NCBI RefSeq assembly: GCF_012927305.1
Contig: NZ_JABBGH010000001.1
Location: forward strand, 868,001 to 932,000
Direction of reading: 5' to 3'
DNA: 64,000 nucleotides
Source of the DNA: Hymenobacter polaris
GTDB lineage: Bacteria; Bacteroidota; Bacteroidia; Cytophagales; Hymenobacteraceae
Shown: positions 26,287-35,574 of the stretch, piece by piece
Position numbering within the stretch: the stretch's first letter is position 1
How the letters are laid out: each line of letters begins with the position of its first letter
Translations under genes and position numbers: made by a program
The notes under the pieces: generated by a model
Seen by the model: only the letters and a program-made list of their open reading frames with translations
Told to the model about the DNA's origin: nothing
Databases searched by the model: none

Positions 26287-27456
26287 ATGCACTTCATCTA
26301 CCGCTCCTTATTGCTGCTGGGCCTGCCGCTGCTGGCCGCCTGCACCCGGCCTACGGCGCCCACGGCGGGCGCGGCAGGCAGCCACACCTACTACCCCCCG
26401 GCCGGCGCCGATTGGGAGCACCAGAGCGCCGCCGCGGCGGGCTTCGATGAGAGCCGGCTGGCCGAGGCGGTGGCCTTCGCCCAAACCCAGGAAACCACCC
26501 AGATGGCGCCCGACTTCTCGACCCAGGAGGAGATATTTGGCAAGCTGCTGGGGCCCATGCCCACCAGCCGCGCCGCCACCAACGGGCTGGTGCTGCGCCA
26601 CGGCTACCTGGTGGCCGAGTGGGGCGATACCCAGCGCCCCGACCCCACCTACAGCGTGGCCAAGAGCTTCCTCTCGACGCTCCTAGGGGTGGCCCTGGAG
26701 CGCAAGCTCATCACGGATATTCACGAGCCGGTGGGGGCCAGCATCCACGACGGCGGCTACGACTCGGACCATAACCGCCTTATTACCTGGGAGCACCACG
26801 CCCGCCAAACCAGCGAGTGGGAGGGCGAGCTGTGGGGCAAAAACGCCGACTTTGTGGGCCGCGAGGCCTTCGGCAAGGGCGAACGGAAGCCTCGCGCCCT
26901 GCAAGCGCCCGGCACCTACTTCGAGTACAACGACGTGCGCATCAACCGCCTGGCCTTGTCGCTGCTACGGGTGTGGCGCCGGCCGCTGCCCCAGGTGCTC
27001 AAGACCGAGATTATGGACCCCATCGGCGCCTCCGACATCTGGCAGTGGGTGCCCTACCCCAACGCCGTGGCCACCGTGGACGGCCGGCCCATGGCCAGCG
27101 TGAGCGGGGGCACGCGCTGGGGCGGCGGCCTGCGCATCAGCGCCCGCGACGAGGCCCGCTTCGGCTACCTGTTTTTGCGGCGTGGGCGCTGGGGCCGGCG
27201 CCAGCTGGTGGCCCCGCAGTGGATAGCCGCGGCCACTACCCGCGGCCCGGTGGGGCCCGACTACGGCTACCTCTGGTGGCTGAACACCGAGCGCAAGGCC
27301 TGGCCCGACGCCCCGGCCAGCAGCTACGCCGCCCTGGGGGCCGGCCAAAACACCATCTGGATTGACCCCGAGCACGACATCGTCATCGTGTGGCGCTGGC
27401 ACAACGGCAGCCCCAACGAACTGATTAAGCGCGTGCTGGCCGCCCTTACTTCCTAG
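26287..27456 (+). CDS. Lipoprotein serine hydrolase, class C beta-lactamase-like
   Basis: The 389-residue protein has a lipobox (LPLLAAC, Cys19) and therefore is probably membrane-anchored. The penicillin-binding fold is supported by S123-V-A-K126 (TYSVAKSFLSTLLG), FEYNDVRINRLAL near 212-224 as the second motif, and a C-terminal region GAGQNTIWIDPEHDIVIVWR that replaces the KTG strand. By family it may be an esterase, D-aminopeptidase or beta-lactamase-like hydrolase; substrate cannot be read. It is followed after 24 bp by an FAD monooxygenase gene on the same strand. Confidence 0.88.
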   Translation: MHFIYRSLLLLGLPLLAACTRPTAPTAGAAGSHTYYPPAGADWEHQSAAAAGFDESRLAEAVAFAQTQETTQMAPDFSTQEEIFGKLLGPMPTSRAATNGLVLRHGYLVAEWGDTQRPDPTYSVAKSFLSTLLGVALERKLITDIHEPVGASIHDGGYDSDHNRLITWEHHARQTSEWEGELWGKNADFVGREAFGKGERKPRALQAPGTYFEYNDVRINRLALSLLRVWRRPLPQVLKTEIMDPIGASDIWQWVPYPNAVATVDGRPMASVSGGTRWGGGLRISARDEARFGYLFLRRGRWGRRQLVAPQWIAAATTRGPVGPDYGYLWWLNTERKAWPDAPASSYAALGAGQNTIWIDPEHDIVIVWRWHNGSPNELIKRVLAALTS

Positions 27457-27480
27457 ACTGCGGCGTAGCTTCGTGCCGCT

Positions 27481-28626
27481 ATGCAGCAGCAGACTGGCCT
27501 TATCATCGGCGCGGGTATCGCGGGCCTCACCGCCACTATTGCCCTGCGGCAGCGCGGGCTGGAAGCAGCCGTAGTGGAGGCTGCTCCCCAGATTTTACCC
27601 CTAGGGGCGGGCATCTGGATGGCGCCCAACGCCATGCAGGTGTTCGAGCGCCTAGGGGTGGCCGCGCGCATCAACGCGGGCGGGGTGCCGCTGCGCGCCA
27701 TCGAGATTGTGGATAGGCAGATGCGGCCCATCATGCAAACCAGCCAGGCGCGCATCCGGCAGCAGTTCGGGCACGGCACCACGGCCATTCGGCGGGCCAC
27801 CCTGCAAGCTATTTTGCTGGACGCCGTGGGCCCGGCTACGGTGCAGCTGGGCAAGGCATGCACGGGTTTGCAAGAAGATGCCACGGGCGTGACGGCCACT
27901 TTTGCCGATGGCAGCACGCAGCGGGCGGGCTTCGTGGTGGCGGCCGATGGCATTCACTCGCCGGTGCGACAGGCCCTGTTTCCGGGGGCCCAGCCCGGCG
28001 GGCGGGGGCATTTGGTGTGGCGCGGCATGTCGGCGGTGCAGCTGGCGCCGCACTATAAGCGCGCCATCCGCGAGGTGTGGCACGCGGGGCTGCGCTTCGG
28101 CTTTTCCGAGATTGAGGACGGCGTGGTGGATTGGTTTGCGGCCGTGCCGGGCAGCTTCAGCAGCGAGCGGGCGGGGCTGCTGCACCGCTTGCAGCGGGCC
28201 TTCGACGGCTTTGGCTACCCGGTGCCGGCCATTCTGGAGGCGGCCACCGAAGCCGCCATCATCCGCAACGAGGTACTCGACCTCGACCCGCTGCCCGCCT
28301 GGCACCGGGGCCGCGTGGGCCTGATTGGCGACGCGGCCCACGCCACCACGCCCTACATGGGCCAGGGCGGCTGCCAGGCCGTGGAAGACGCCTACGCCCT
28401 AGCCCAGTGCCTGGCCGAAACCCCTACTGACCCAGCCGCCGCCTTTGCCGCCCTGCACCGCCTGCGCCACGCCAAGGCCCGGCACGTCACCCGCACCTCG
28501 CGCCTGATTGGGCGGGTGGGCTACTGGCGCGGCCCGGCGGCCACACTGCGCAACCTGGCCATCCGGGCCACCCCGCAGTGGCTGACGGAGCGGCAGTTTT
28601 GCGCGGTATATAAGCTGGGGTTTTGA
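27481..28626 (+). CDS. FAD-dependent monooxygenase (salicylate-hydroxylase-like)
   Basis: The 381-residue flavoprotein has GxGxxG at residues 10-15 (IIGAGIAGLTATIALRQRG) with the Glu end of the ADP-binding strand (AAVVE). It has an RATLQAILLDAV region and the FAD/NADPH motif GLIGDAAHATTPYMGQGGCQ near residue 280. By family it hydroxylates a small, often aromatic, substrate using NAD(P)H and O2. No pathway genes that would identify the substrate are beside it. It is 24 bp after the serine hydrolase gene, so co-transcription is likely. Confidence 0.9.
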   Translation: MQQQTGLIIGAGIAGLTATIALRQRGLEAAVVEAAPQILPLGAGIWMAPNAMQVFERLGVAARINAGGVPLRAIEIVDRQMRPIMQTSQARIRQQFGHGTTAIRRATLQAILLDAVGPATVQLGKACTGLQEDATGVTATFADGSTQRAGFVVAADGIHSPVRQALFPGAQPGGRGHLVWRGMSAVQLAPHYKRAIREVWHAGLRFGFSEIEDGVVDWFAAVPGSFSSERAGLLHRLQRAFDGFGYPVPAILEAATEAAIIRNEVLDLDPLPAWHRGRVGLIGDAAHATTPYMGQGGCQAVEDAYALAQCLAETPTDPAAAFAALHRLRHAKARHVTRTSRLIGRVGYWRGPAATLRNLAIRATPQWLTERQFCAVYKLGF

Positions 28627-28664
28627 CGGCAGTTACTTCCATCATTCACCCTGAGCAGTATAGT

Positions 28665-29123
28665 ATGAAAAACTTAGCTACCAGCCACTTACCCCTAGGG
28701 GTACTTTTGCTATTATCGGGCATCCGCTCTACTTGGGCGCAAGTCCCAGCCAATACTAACCGCGTTACGCTGCTGGCCCTCAATCAGCCGCCGTGCACGG
28801 TGCCCGCGGCGAGTGCCGTACTCACCTTCAAACTCGCCTATCAGCTGGCCGAGGCGGAGCAGTCGGCTTACGGCTTTGCGGTATCTGTGAAGTTTCAAAG
28901 CACCGACCCAAACCGCACGTTCTCCATAGGCCGGGAGGGCCAAACTACCATCACTGCCCGGCACGATACGCTTACCATAACCTACCCAATGGCGGCTGTT
29001 GCGCGGGTGCCAGGCTTGCTGCACCCCGTTACCTGCTACCTCTACCTGCACCGCTATACCGCGCCGGGGCGCAGTACGGTATTGGCTAAGACGCCGCCCA
29101 TTGTTTTCCAAAACTGCCAGTAA
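28665..29123 (+). CDS. Secreted hypothetical protein
   Basis: The 152-residue protein starts MKNLATSHLPLGVLLLLSG with a signal peptide ending near TWAQ (residue about 25). The mature part is beta-rich with two Cys near the ends (PPCTVPA and FQNCQ) plus one in the middle (VTCYLYLH). No domain was recognised. An in-frame ATG 42 bases upstream overlaps the monooxygenase end; the ATG at 28665 starts the signal peptide. Confidence 0.65.
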   Translation: MKNLATSHLPLGVLLLLSGIRSTWAQVPANTNRVTLLALNQPPCTVPAASAVLTFKLAYQLAEAEQSAYGFAVSVKFQSTDPNRTFSIGREGQTTITARHDTLTITYPMAAVARVPGLLHPVTCYLYLHRYTAPGRSTVLAKTPPIVFQNCQ

Positions 29124-29138
29124 GCTACGCTGCTGGCC

Positions 29139-29963
29139 CTAGGGGCACGCCCTTGCCCAAAAAGCCCGCAGCCGCTCCGCCACCTCCGCGGCCCGCGCCA
29201 GCACCATCCAGTGGGTGGCCTGGGGCAGAATTTCGAGCTGCGCGTGGGGCACCTGGGCGGCCAGGAAGTGCGCCTGGGCGGGCGGAAAGTGCTTGTCGCG
29301 CTCGGCCCAGAAGATGAGCGTGGGGCAGCGCACCTGCTGGTAGCGGGCGGGCAGGCGCGGCAGCTGGGCCTCGTAGCCGGCGCACATGCGCACCACGTAG
29401 TCGCGCACGGCGGGCTGCCGAAACGTGCGCCACATTTCGCGGCGCAAGGCCGGGCTCAGTCCCGGCCGGCCTAGGGGCAAAAACGTGTGCAAGGCCCGCC
29501 AATACACTAGCCGGGGCAAGTGGCGCAGCAGCAGCCGGTTCACGCCGAAGCGGCGCAGCCACTTGATTTCCCAGGAGGTAGCCTCCTGCCCGCCCACCAG
29601 GCTATTGAGCACCGCCAGGCTGCGCACCCGCTCGGGGTAGGCGGCCGCAAACACCAGCGCCGGCTGGCCGCCCATGTCCTGCCCCAGCAGGTGGACGCGC
29701 CCTAGGCCCCAGGCGTCGAGCAGGGCCAGCAAGTGCTTGGCTAGCACCACTGGCGTGGCGCCACCCGGCCAGGCGGCGCTATCGCCCAGGCCGGGCCAGT
29801 CGAAGGCAATGACTTCGTACTCAGCAGCCAGCAGCGGCGATAACTCGCTAAATACCTGCAGGTTGTCGGGGTAGCCGTGCAGCAGCACGACGGGCTCGCC
29901 CTGCCCTAGGCGCGCCACCCGCACCCGGCCGAGGGCGTGCGTTTCCAGTTGGGCGTTAAGCAT
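29139..29963 (-). CDS. Alpha/beta hydrolase with an Asp nucleophile elbow
   Basis: The 274-residue protein has HGYPDN near residue 28 (oxyanion loop, epoxide hydrolase-like HGxP), FDWPGLGDS, a nucleophile elbow GQDMGG, an acid site LIFWAERDKHFP and the catalytic His in QATHWMVL. The elbow carries Asp instead of Ser, as in epoxide hydrolases and haloalkane dehalogenases, so ester-intermediate chemistry of that type is likely. The start at 29963 (MLNAQLETHALGRV) overlaps the upstream oxidoreductase stop by 8 bases, which implies translational coupling; the earlier in-frame ATG at 30014 would extend deep into that gene. Confidence 0.88.
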   Translation of the reverse strand: MLNAQLETHALGRVRVARLGQGEPVVLLHGYPDNLQVFSELSPLLAAEYEVIAFDWPGLGDSAAWPGGATPVVLAKHLLALLDAWGLGRVHLLGQDMGGQPALVFAAAYPERVRSLAVLNSLVGGQEATSWEIKWLRRFGVNRLLLRHLPRLVYWRALHTFLPLGRPGLSPALRREMWRTFRQPAVRDYVVRMCAGYEAQLPRLPARYQQVRCPTLIFWAERDKHFPPAQAHFLAAQVPHAQLEILPQATHWMVLARAAEVAERLRAFWARACP

Positions 29964-31410
29964 GGGCCGGGCGGAAATCTTCGGCCAGGCAGTCGGCGGC
30001 CAGCACCCCGGCAATGGCGCAGAAGCTCACCCACTGGCCGGGGTGGGTGCTGCTGCCGGTGAGGTAGAGGCCCCGCACGGTGGGGCTGCGGTGGGCCAGG
30101 CGGCCCCGTAGCATCAGGCGCGAGGTCATTACCGGGTTCATGCTGTCGCGGTAGAGGTGGTAGTCGCGGCCCCACTCGAAGGTGGTGCGCCAGTGCAGCA
30201 CCCGGTACTCCTGGATGCCCTCCCGCCACCAGCTTTCGGCCAGCTGCTCGGCCATTAGCTGGTGCTGGCCCTCGGGCCCTAGGCGGGCGGCGTCGGCGTG
30301 GGCCAGGGGCGAGATAAGGCGGGCCGGCAGCCAGCCAGCCTGCGCTAGCTCGGGGGCCAGCAAACCGGGCTGCACGAAGGCCGTGCAGCCGTGGCCGCGC
30401 AGCTTAAAGCGGATGTAATAGGGCGGCCGCGCGCCCCGCACCGCCAAATACACGCAGGTGCCCGGCGACTGCAGGGGCAGCTGCTGCAGCTGCTCGCGCT
30501 GGTGCGCTAGGCGCCGTACCAGCGCGGCATCCGTTTTACTGGTCGTTTCAATCAGCTCTACATAGGTACCAATGCCAGCCGCATCCGACACTACGGCATC
30601 AGCAACAATATGCTCACCGTCAGTTGTTTCTACTCCTATAACCCGATTGCCAGCCGTTACAATGCTTTTCACCTTGGTGTTGAAGCGAAACTGCACGCCC
30701 GCCGCCCGCGCCTCGGCCTCCAGCAGCTCGGGCACGGCGCGCATGCCGCCCCTAGGGTAGTACGCGCCCACGCCGTGAAACAAGCCCGGCACGAAGGCCA
30801 TGGGCGCCGGCGCCTCGCTCATGGGCTGGCCGGCGATGTGCGTCCAGATACCAATGCTGGCTTGCAGGGCGGGCGGCAACTGCGCCTGGCCGAGCACCGA
30901 TGCCAGCGAGCGCAGCATAAATGGGGCGCTGCCCAGCGCCCCGTAGCGCAGCAGCAGCCAGGGGCTCGGGTGCGAGTGAAACGTGAGGGGCTGCACGTTG
31001 GCGTGAATACCGGTCATCTTGGCCACAAACGCTTGATAGCGCGCGCCGCTGCCGGGGTGCTGGGCCTCGAAGCCGGCGGCCGTGCTGGCCAGGCTGCGGT
31101 CGAAGGCCGAGGTGCCGCCATCCTCGTGCAGCACGTGGTAGATGTGCTCGATGGGCGCGAGCGGCAGTGCCGCGGGGCTGATGCCCAGCTGCCCAAACGC
31201 CCACTCCAGCCCCGGCTTATCGAGCAAGATGTAGGGGCCCGCGTCGAACGTGAACTCGCCCGTCGCGAAGCCGCCCGCCAGGCCACCCGCCCGCGCCCGC
31301 GCCTCCAGCACCTGCACCGCGTAGCCCTGGCGGGCCAGCCGCAGCGCCGCGCTCAGCCCGCCCACGCCGGCGCCAATAACAATAACCTGGGAGAGCGGCG
31401 CGGCAGACAT
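29956..31410 (-). CDS. CrtI-like FAD-dependent oxidoreductase
   Basis: The 484-residue flavoprotein begins MSAAPLSQVIVIGAGVGGLS, with the dinucleotide motif GAGVGGLSAALRLARQGY and EARARAGGLAGGF. The C-terminal motif GLYLTGSSTHPGQWVSFC is typical of phytoene desaturase/carotenoid isomerase relatives. By family it oxidises or isomerises a lipid-like polyene or related substrate. It overlaps the alpha/beta hydrolase gene that follows. In-frame ATGs lie further upstream, but the one at 31410 places the Rossmann motif at the normal distance. No other carotenoid gene is in the window. Confidence 0.85.
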   Translation of the reverse strand: MSAAPLSQVIVIGAGVGGLSAALRLARQGYAVQVLEARARAGGLAGGFATGEFTFDAGPYILLDKPGLEWAFGQLGISPAALPLAPIEHIYHVLHEDGGTSAFDRSLASTAAGFEAQHPGSGARYQAFVAKMTGIHANVQPLTFHSHPSPWLLLRYGALGSAPFMLRSLASVLGQAQLPPALQASIGIWTHIAGQPMSEAPAPMAFVPGLFHGVGAYYPRGGMRAVPELLEAEARAAGVQFRFNTKVKSIVTAGNRVIGVETTDGEHIVADAVVSDAAGIGTYVELIETTSKTDAALVRRLAHQREQLQQLPLQSPGTCVYLAVRGARPPYYIRFKLRGHGCTAFVQPGLLAPELAQAGWLPARLISPLAHADAARLGPEGQHQLMAEQLAESWWREGIQEYRVLHWRTTFEWGRDYHLYRDSMNPVMTSRLMLRGRLAHRSPTVRGLYLTGSSTHPGQWVSFCAIAGVLAADCLAEDFRPAHA

Positions 31411-31570
31411 GGCAAGGCGAGTGGGTGCGGCCGCAAACATACGGTCGGGCTTCGACGGCGCCAGTTTATTTTTTACCAACGAACGGCCGGACGGCATTTT
31501 ACCCAGCGCGCCGTTGCTGCTTACCGGAAAGGTGCCAGGCGAGCAGCAGGCCCTAGGGGTAATGCACCTA

Positions 31571-31671
31571 AAAAAGGCGGTCATGCTGAGTTCCGCGAAG
31601 CATCTCTACTGAACGATGCCCTAGGCGGCGCGGCAGAGATGCTTCGTAAAACTCAGCATGACCGCCTTTTT
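31571..31671. repeat. 37-bp inverted repeat of the GTCATGCTGAG family
   Basis: Arms 31571-31607 and 31635-31671 pair over 37 bp with three mismatches. The arms begin AAAAAGGCGGTCATGCTGAG and continue with GAAGCATCTCT, the same wording as the element at 17308-17407. It lies between the divergent-start side of the CrtI-like gene and the end of the nuclease-helicase gene, with A and T runs at the outer ends. Confidence 0.88.
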
Positions 31672-31700
31672 ACTGCTCACGCTATTTAGCCCCTAGGACC

Positions 31701-34700
31701 CTACTCCTCCCCGTCCACGCCGCAGCGGCGCAGCAGGGCGGCGTGGTGCGGGGCGCGGCGCAGTACCTCTTCGTTGCCCAGCAGGATGAGCTGCTGGCGG
31801 GCGCGGGTCAGGGCCACGTTGAGCTTGCGGTCGACTTGGCCGGTTTCGTCGGGGCTCACCATCAGCTCCAGCTGGTGCTCGTGGTGGCAGCAGAAGCTCA
31901 CGATGATGACCTCGCGCTGCGAGCCCTGGTAGCGCTCCACGGTATCGACGCTGATGCTCAGCAGCTGGGGCAGCCCTAGGGCCTGGGCCAGCTGGGCCAG
32001 TCGCGCCCGAATGCGGGCCGCCTGGTTGCGGTAGCTGGCGATGATGCCCAGCGTCTTTTCGGGGTCGAAGGCCGCGCCGTAGCCCTGGGCTACGTAGGCG
32101 GCGGCGCGGGCGGCCAGCTCGGCCTCCTCGCTCGACTCCTTCATGGAGGCATCGTCGGGCTGGCGGCGGGTGGGCGCAAAAATCAGGCGCTCGGTTAGCA
32201 GGCGCTGCTGCCAGGCGTCGGCCGGGGCGGGCCACTGGGGGCGCCCTAGGGGCTCGTGCTGCCAGGCTAGCGGAAAGCGCAGCAAGCCCTGGTAGAAGTC
32301 GTCGTTGACGAGCGCGGCCAGGTTGGCGTGCATGCGGTAGTGGTTGGCCAGCGTGCCGTGGGCGTGGGGCCAGTGCACCTCGGCCAGCTTAAACAGCCGC
32401 TCGAAATACGAGTTGCGCAGATTGCTCAAACCCAGCTCCCTCTGCAGCAGCTCGGCCACCGGCGCGGCCACGGCGCTGGCTTCGGGCTCCTGGGCCACCA
32501 CGGCCGGCAGCTGGCGGTGGTCGCCGATGAGGATGAACTTGGGCACCTTGGCCAGCAGCGCCAGCATGGGCCCTTCCAGCACTTGGCTGGCCTCGTCCAC
32601 CACCGCCAAGTCGAAGTTTTTCAGCAAAAACAGCTCGGGCTTGCCCAGCAGGCTGGCCACCGTGCCCACGTAGAACGGGCAGCCCGTGAGGCGGGCCCGC
32701 ACCGTTTGGCGGTTGGGGCAGTCGCGAATCATGTTGTCGAGCAAGTACGGCCGGTAGGGCGCGGCCGTGCCCAGGCGCGAGCCCACCCGGATGAAGGGCA
32801 GCCCGGCCGCCACCAACTGCTCGCAAATCTCGTCCACCGCCCGGTTGGTATAAGCGGCCAGCAGCGCCTGCTTGTCGTCCTTATAGAGGCGCTCGGCCAG
32901 CTCGCGCAGCACGGCGCGGGTTTTGCCGGTGCCGGGCGGCCCGCAGAGCACAAACCAGTCGGGCGCGGCCAGGGCACGGGCCACCACCTCGGGCGCGTCG
33001 GTGGCGGGCAGCGCAACGGGGCTCCACCCTTCGGGCACCCTAGGGCCGCGGCGGGCCAGCAGGCGCTGGCGCCGCTCGGGCAAGAGGCTCAGGAAGGCCG
33101 ACAGCCCCGCCCACTCGCGCCGAAACGTGTCGTAGGTGTCGGGCTCCAGGGCCCAGTGCGAGTGCCCGGCCAGGTAGCGCGGCGCCAGGCGGCGGTTGCG
33201 TACGCTCAGCACCACCAGCCCGTCGGCCGTGAGGTCCTCGGCCAGCGTCACCTTCACCACCTGCGCATCGAGCACGCTCAGGGGCGACCCGGGCGCCGCT
33301 GCTTTGTCGTTGGGGCGGGGCACGGCGCCGGGCGTCGTTGCCGAATTTTCCGGGGCAGTTTGTCCGGGCGTCAGGGCGGGGGCCAGCCCCGCCCCTGCTT
33401 TGCGCCTGGGGTATAGAATGAGCGTGTCGCCGGCCCGGAAGTTGACTTCGCGGCCGCCAGCGGGGCGCTTAAAGATGAGGTGGGGTCCTAGGCCCTCGCG
33501 AGCGTCGTCGGGGGCGTGGCTGTGGTCTTCGAGCAGCACCAGCTCGTCGAGCAAGCTGAAATTCTGCTGCTTGCGGGCGGCCGACAGCTGCCAGAGGCCG
33601 GCCTGGCCGCCCGCGTCGCCGGGCCGGGCCTCGTCGCCTAGCAGGGTCAGGCGCATTTCGCGGGCCACGAAGCGCACCATTTCCAGGCAGTAGGCGCGCT
33701 CCACGGGGTCGGCGGCCGCCCAGGCGCCTGCAATGCGCTCGGCCTTAACCCGGCCGAAGGGCGGCAGCGCTTGCAGGTTGGGCTGCAATACCGGGGCCAG
33801 CAGCTTTTCGACCTGCGCGGGCGTGGTGGCGCGGGCCAGCTGCAGCTCAGTGCCCACCAGCTGGTTGCGGGCGGCCAGCAGGCGGTTTACCAGCTCGGCG
33901 TCTTGGTCTACGCGCCGCACGGCCGGCTGGTCTTCGGCGGCGTTGCTGTAGAGGATGCTGGTGCGGCCGCGGCCGGCGGTTTCGCCATCGGCCCCAAACA
34001 CCGACTCCAGCAGCAGGCGGTAGAGCTGGGCCTGGGCGGCGTGGTTGCTCCAGGGCTCGGCGTGGGGCACCTTGGTCGAGCTTTTCAGCTCCACAATGTC
34101 GTAGCCGGTGGGGCTTTCGTGCAAGAGGTCGAGGCGACCCTGCAAGCCGTAGGTGGCCGACAGAAAAGCGGGTTCCAGAAAGCAGTCGGCCACGCGCAGG
34201 GGCTGCTGCTGGTAGCCGGTGCGGCTGCCGGCCACGAAGCCCTGGGTTCGGCTGCGGCGCAAGGTTTGGTAGTGGCGGCGCAGGTCGTTGAGCAGCTCGG
34301 GCACCCCGTTGCGCGTCTGAAACTCGGGCAGCGCGCTGATGGTGAGTGGATTGGAGCGAAACAGCCGCTTCTTAAAAAACGCTTCCAAATCGAACTCCGT
34401 GGCAACTTCCTCGGCCAGCGGGGCGGCCCCCAACGGCGCCAGTAGCGGCGCGGCCGCCGGCGGGGTAGCCAGGGCGGCCGGAGCAGCCGCGCCTTCCGCC
34501 GTGCCGGCGGCCCTAGGCCCGTTAGCAGCTTCGGTTAGCTCCGTCTCGAAGCGCTGCCCGGCCTGGGTGAGGCCGTCGGTTACGCTCCGAAACAGCACCG
34601 GCCGACTAGCGGGCAGCGGCGCGGCGGCGGGTCCGGCCCACTCCTGCTGGCGGGCGGCGTGGCTCACCTCCTCGTCCAGTAGCAGGTTCACCAGGTTGCC

Positions 34701-35522
34701 CACCACCAGGGGCCGCGAGGTTTCGTCGGGCAGAAAAGCGTTGAGCAGGGCCCAGTCGGGGATGGTGCCGCTGGCCTGGGCGCACTCGGCGATGGTGGTC
34801 ACGTTCACCAGGTAGTCGGGCTCGAGCACCACGCGGCGCGGCCGGTAACGGCCGTCGGGCTGCGGGGCGGGGTCTACCAGGTTCAGCAGCGGGTGCAGGG
34901 CGGCGGCCAGCGGCAGCAGGCCCGCGTAGGCGGCGGGCAGCACTAGGCCGAAGGGCGCAGCCGGGCAGCCCGGTGCGGGCGTGGCCATCTCCACCGTGAG
35001 CTGGCCGCTGGCTAAATCGGCGTGCAGCACCCGCACCCGCCAGGCCGGACTGGCGACCAGCGGCAGCCCTAGGGGCGCTGGGCTCGCCATCAGAGCGGTT
35101 TCATCCGCCGCCGCGGCAGCGGCCGGCGCCTCATCGGCCGCGGGGCTTGGGCTGCCGGCCGGGCGCGGCCCGGCGTAGGGCGGGCCGCCCAGGTGGCGCA
35201 GCAGCGCGGCCACGGCCCCGAAGCCGGTGGCTACCTCGGCGGCGGTGCCAGGGTAGCTTTCGTGCAGCACCAGGTTGGCTTGCAGGCGCAGGTTCTGCAG
35301 CTGGCGGCGCAGCAGCGGGGGCAGACCCTGGTCGTAGGCCACCAGGCCAATGGCCTGGCTGAGGTCGGCGAAGGGCGCCTGGCGGCGCTGGCACTCGGCG
35401 CGCAGCATCTGCTCGAGCAGCTGGCGCAGGCGCGGCAGCTGGTCGGCGGGCGCGGCGGCGGGGGCCGTGGCCAGGGCGGCGAGGCGGGCGTAAAAGGCTT
35501 CGGACGAAATGGGCGGCGGCAT
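31701..35522 (-). CDS. Dna2-like nuclease-helicase (PD-(D/E)XK plus SF1 helicase)
   Basis: The 1273-residue protein has an N-terminal region of unknown fold. A PD-(D/E)XK-type nuclease motif sits at roughly 500-545 (GLQGRLDLLHE...YDIVELKSST). The C-terminal half is an SF1B helicase of the Upf1/Dna2 type: Walker A CGPPGTGKTRAVL, Walker B VVDEASQVLEGP, GDHRQLPAVV, and VALTRARQQLILLG as motif VI. By family it unwinds and cuts DNA; Dna2-like enzymes act in repair, and similar fusions occur in phage-defence loci. I chose ATG 35522 (MPPPISSEAFYARL); upstream in-frame ATGs would run antisense through the divergent gene. Only 52 bp separate it from that gene's start. Confidence 0.9.
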   Translation of the reverse strand: MPPPISSEAFYARLAALATAPAAAPADQLPRLRQLLEQMLRAECQRRQAPFADLSQAIGLVAYDQGLPPLLRRQLQNLRLQANLVLHESYPGTAAEVATGFGAVAALLRHLGGPPYAGPRPAGSPSPAADEAPAAAAAADETALMASPAPLGLPLVASPAWRVRVLHADLASGQLTVEMATPAPGCPAAPFGLVLPAAYAGLLPLAAALHPLLNLVDPAPQPDGRYRPRRVVLEPDYLVNVTTIAECAQASGTIPDWALLNAFLPDETSRPLVVGNLVNLLLDEEVSHAARQQEWAGPAAAPLPASRPVLFRSVTDGLTQAGQRFETELTEAANGPRAAGTAEGAAAPAALATPPAAAPLLAPLGAAPLAEEVATEFDLEAFFKKRLFRSNPLTISALPEFQTRNGVPELLNDLRRHYQTLRRSRTQGFVAGSRTGYQQQPLRVADCFLEPAFLSATYGLQGRLDLLHESPTGYDIVELKSSTKVPHAEPWSNHAAQAQLYRLLLESVFGADGETAGRGRTSILYSNAAEDQPAVRRVDQDAELVNRLLAARNQLVGTELQLARATTPAQVEKLLAPVLQPNLQALPPFGRVKAERIAGAWAAADPVERAYCLEMVRFVAREMRLTLLGDEARPGDAGGQAGLWQLSAARKQQNFSLLDELVLLEDHSHAPDDAREGLGPHLIFKRPAGGREVNFRAGDTLILYPRRKAGAGLAPALTPGQTAPENSATTPGAVPRPNDKAAAPGSPLSVLDAQVVKVTLAEDLTADGLVVLSVRNRRLAPRYLAGHSHWALEPDTYDTFRREWAGLSAFLSLLPERRQRLLARRGPRVPEGWSPVALPATDAPEVVARALAAPDWFVLCGPPGTGKTRAVLRELAERLYKDDKQALLAAYTNRAVDEICEQLVAAGLPFIRVGSRLGTAAPYRPYLLDNMIRDCPNRQTVRARLTGCPFYVGTVASLLGKPELFLLKNFDLAVVDEASQVLEGPMLALLAKVPKFILIGDHRQLPAVVAQEPEASAVAAPVAELLQRELGLSNLRNSYFERLFKLAEVHWPHAHGTLANHYRMHANLAALVNDDFYQGLLRFPLAWQHEPLGRPQWPAPADAWQQRLLTERLIFAPTRRQPDDASMKESSEEAELAARAAAYVAQGYGAAFDPEKTLGIIASYRNQAARIRARLAQLAQALGLPQLLSISVDTVERYQGSQREVIIVSFCCHHEHQLELMVSPDETGQVDRKLNVALTRARQQLILLGNEEVLRRAPHHAALLRRCGVDGEE

Positions 35523-35574
35523 AGTGTACCTTAAAGGTAGCGTCCGCGCCCGCGTTGCGTTGTTTCTTCGCCCC

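Noticed and set aside
31411..31584. Longer N-terminus for the CrtI-like protein
   Set aside because: The extra residues precede the dinucleotide motif by an unusual distance and extend toward the inverted repeat; the start at 31410 is typical for the family.
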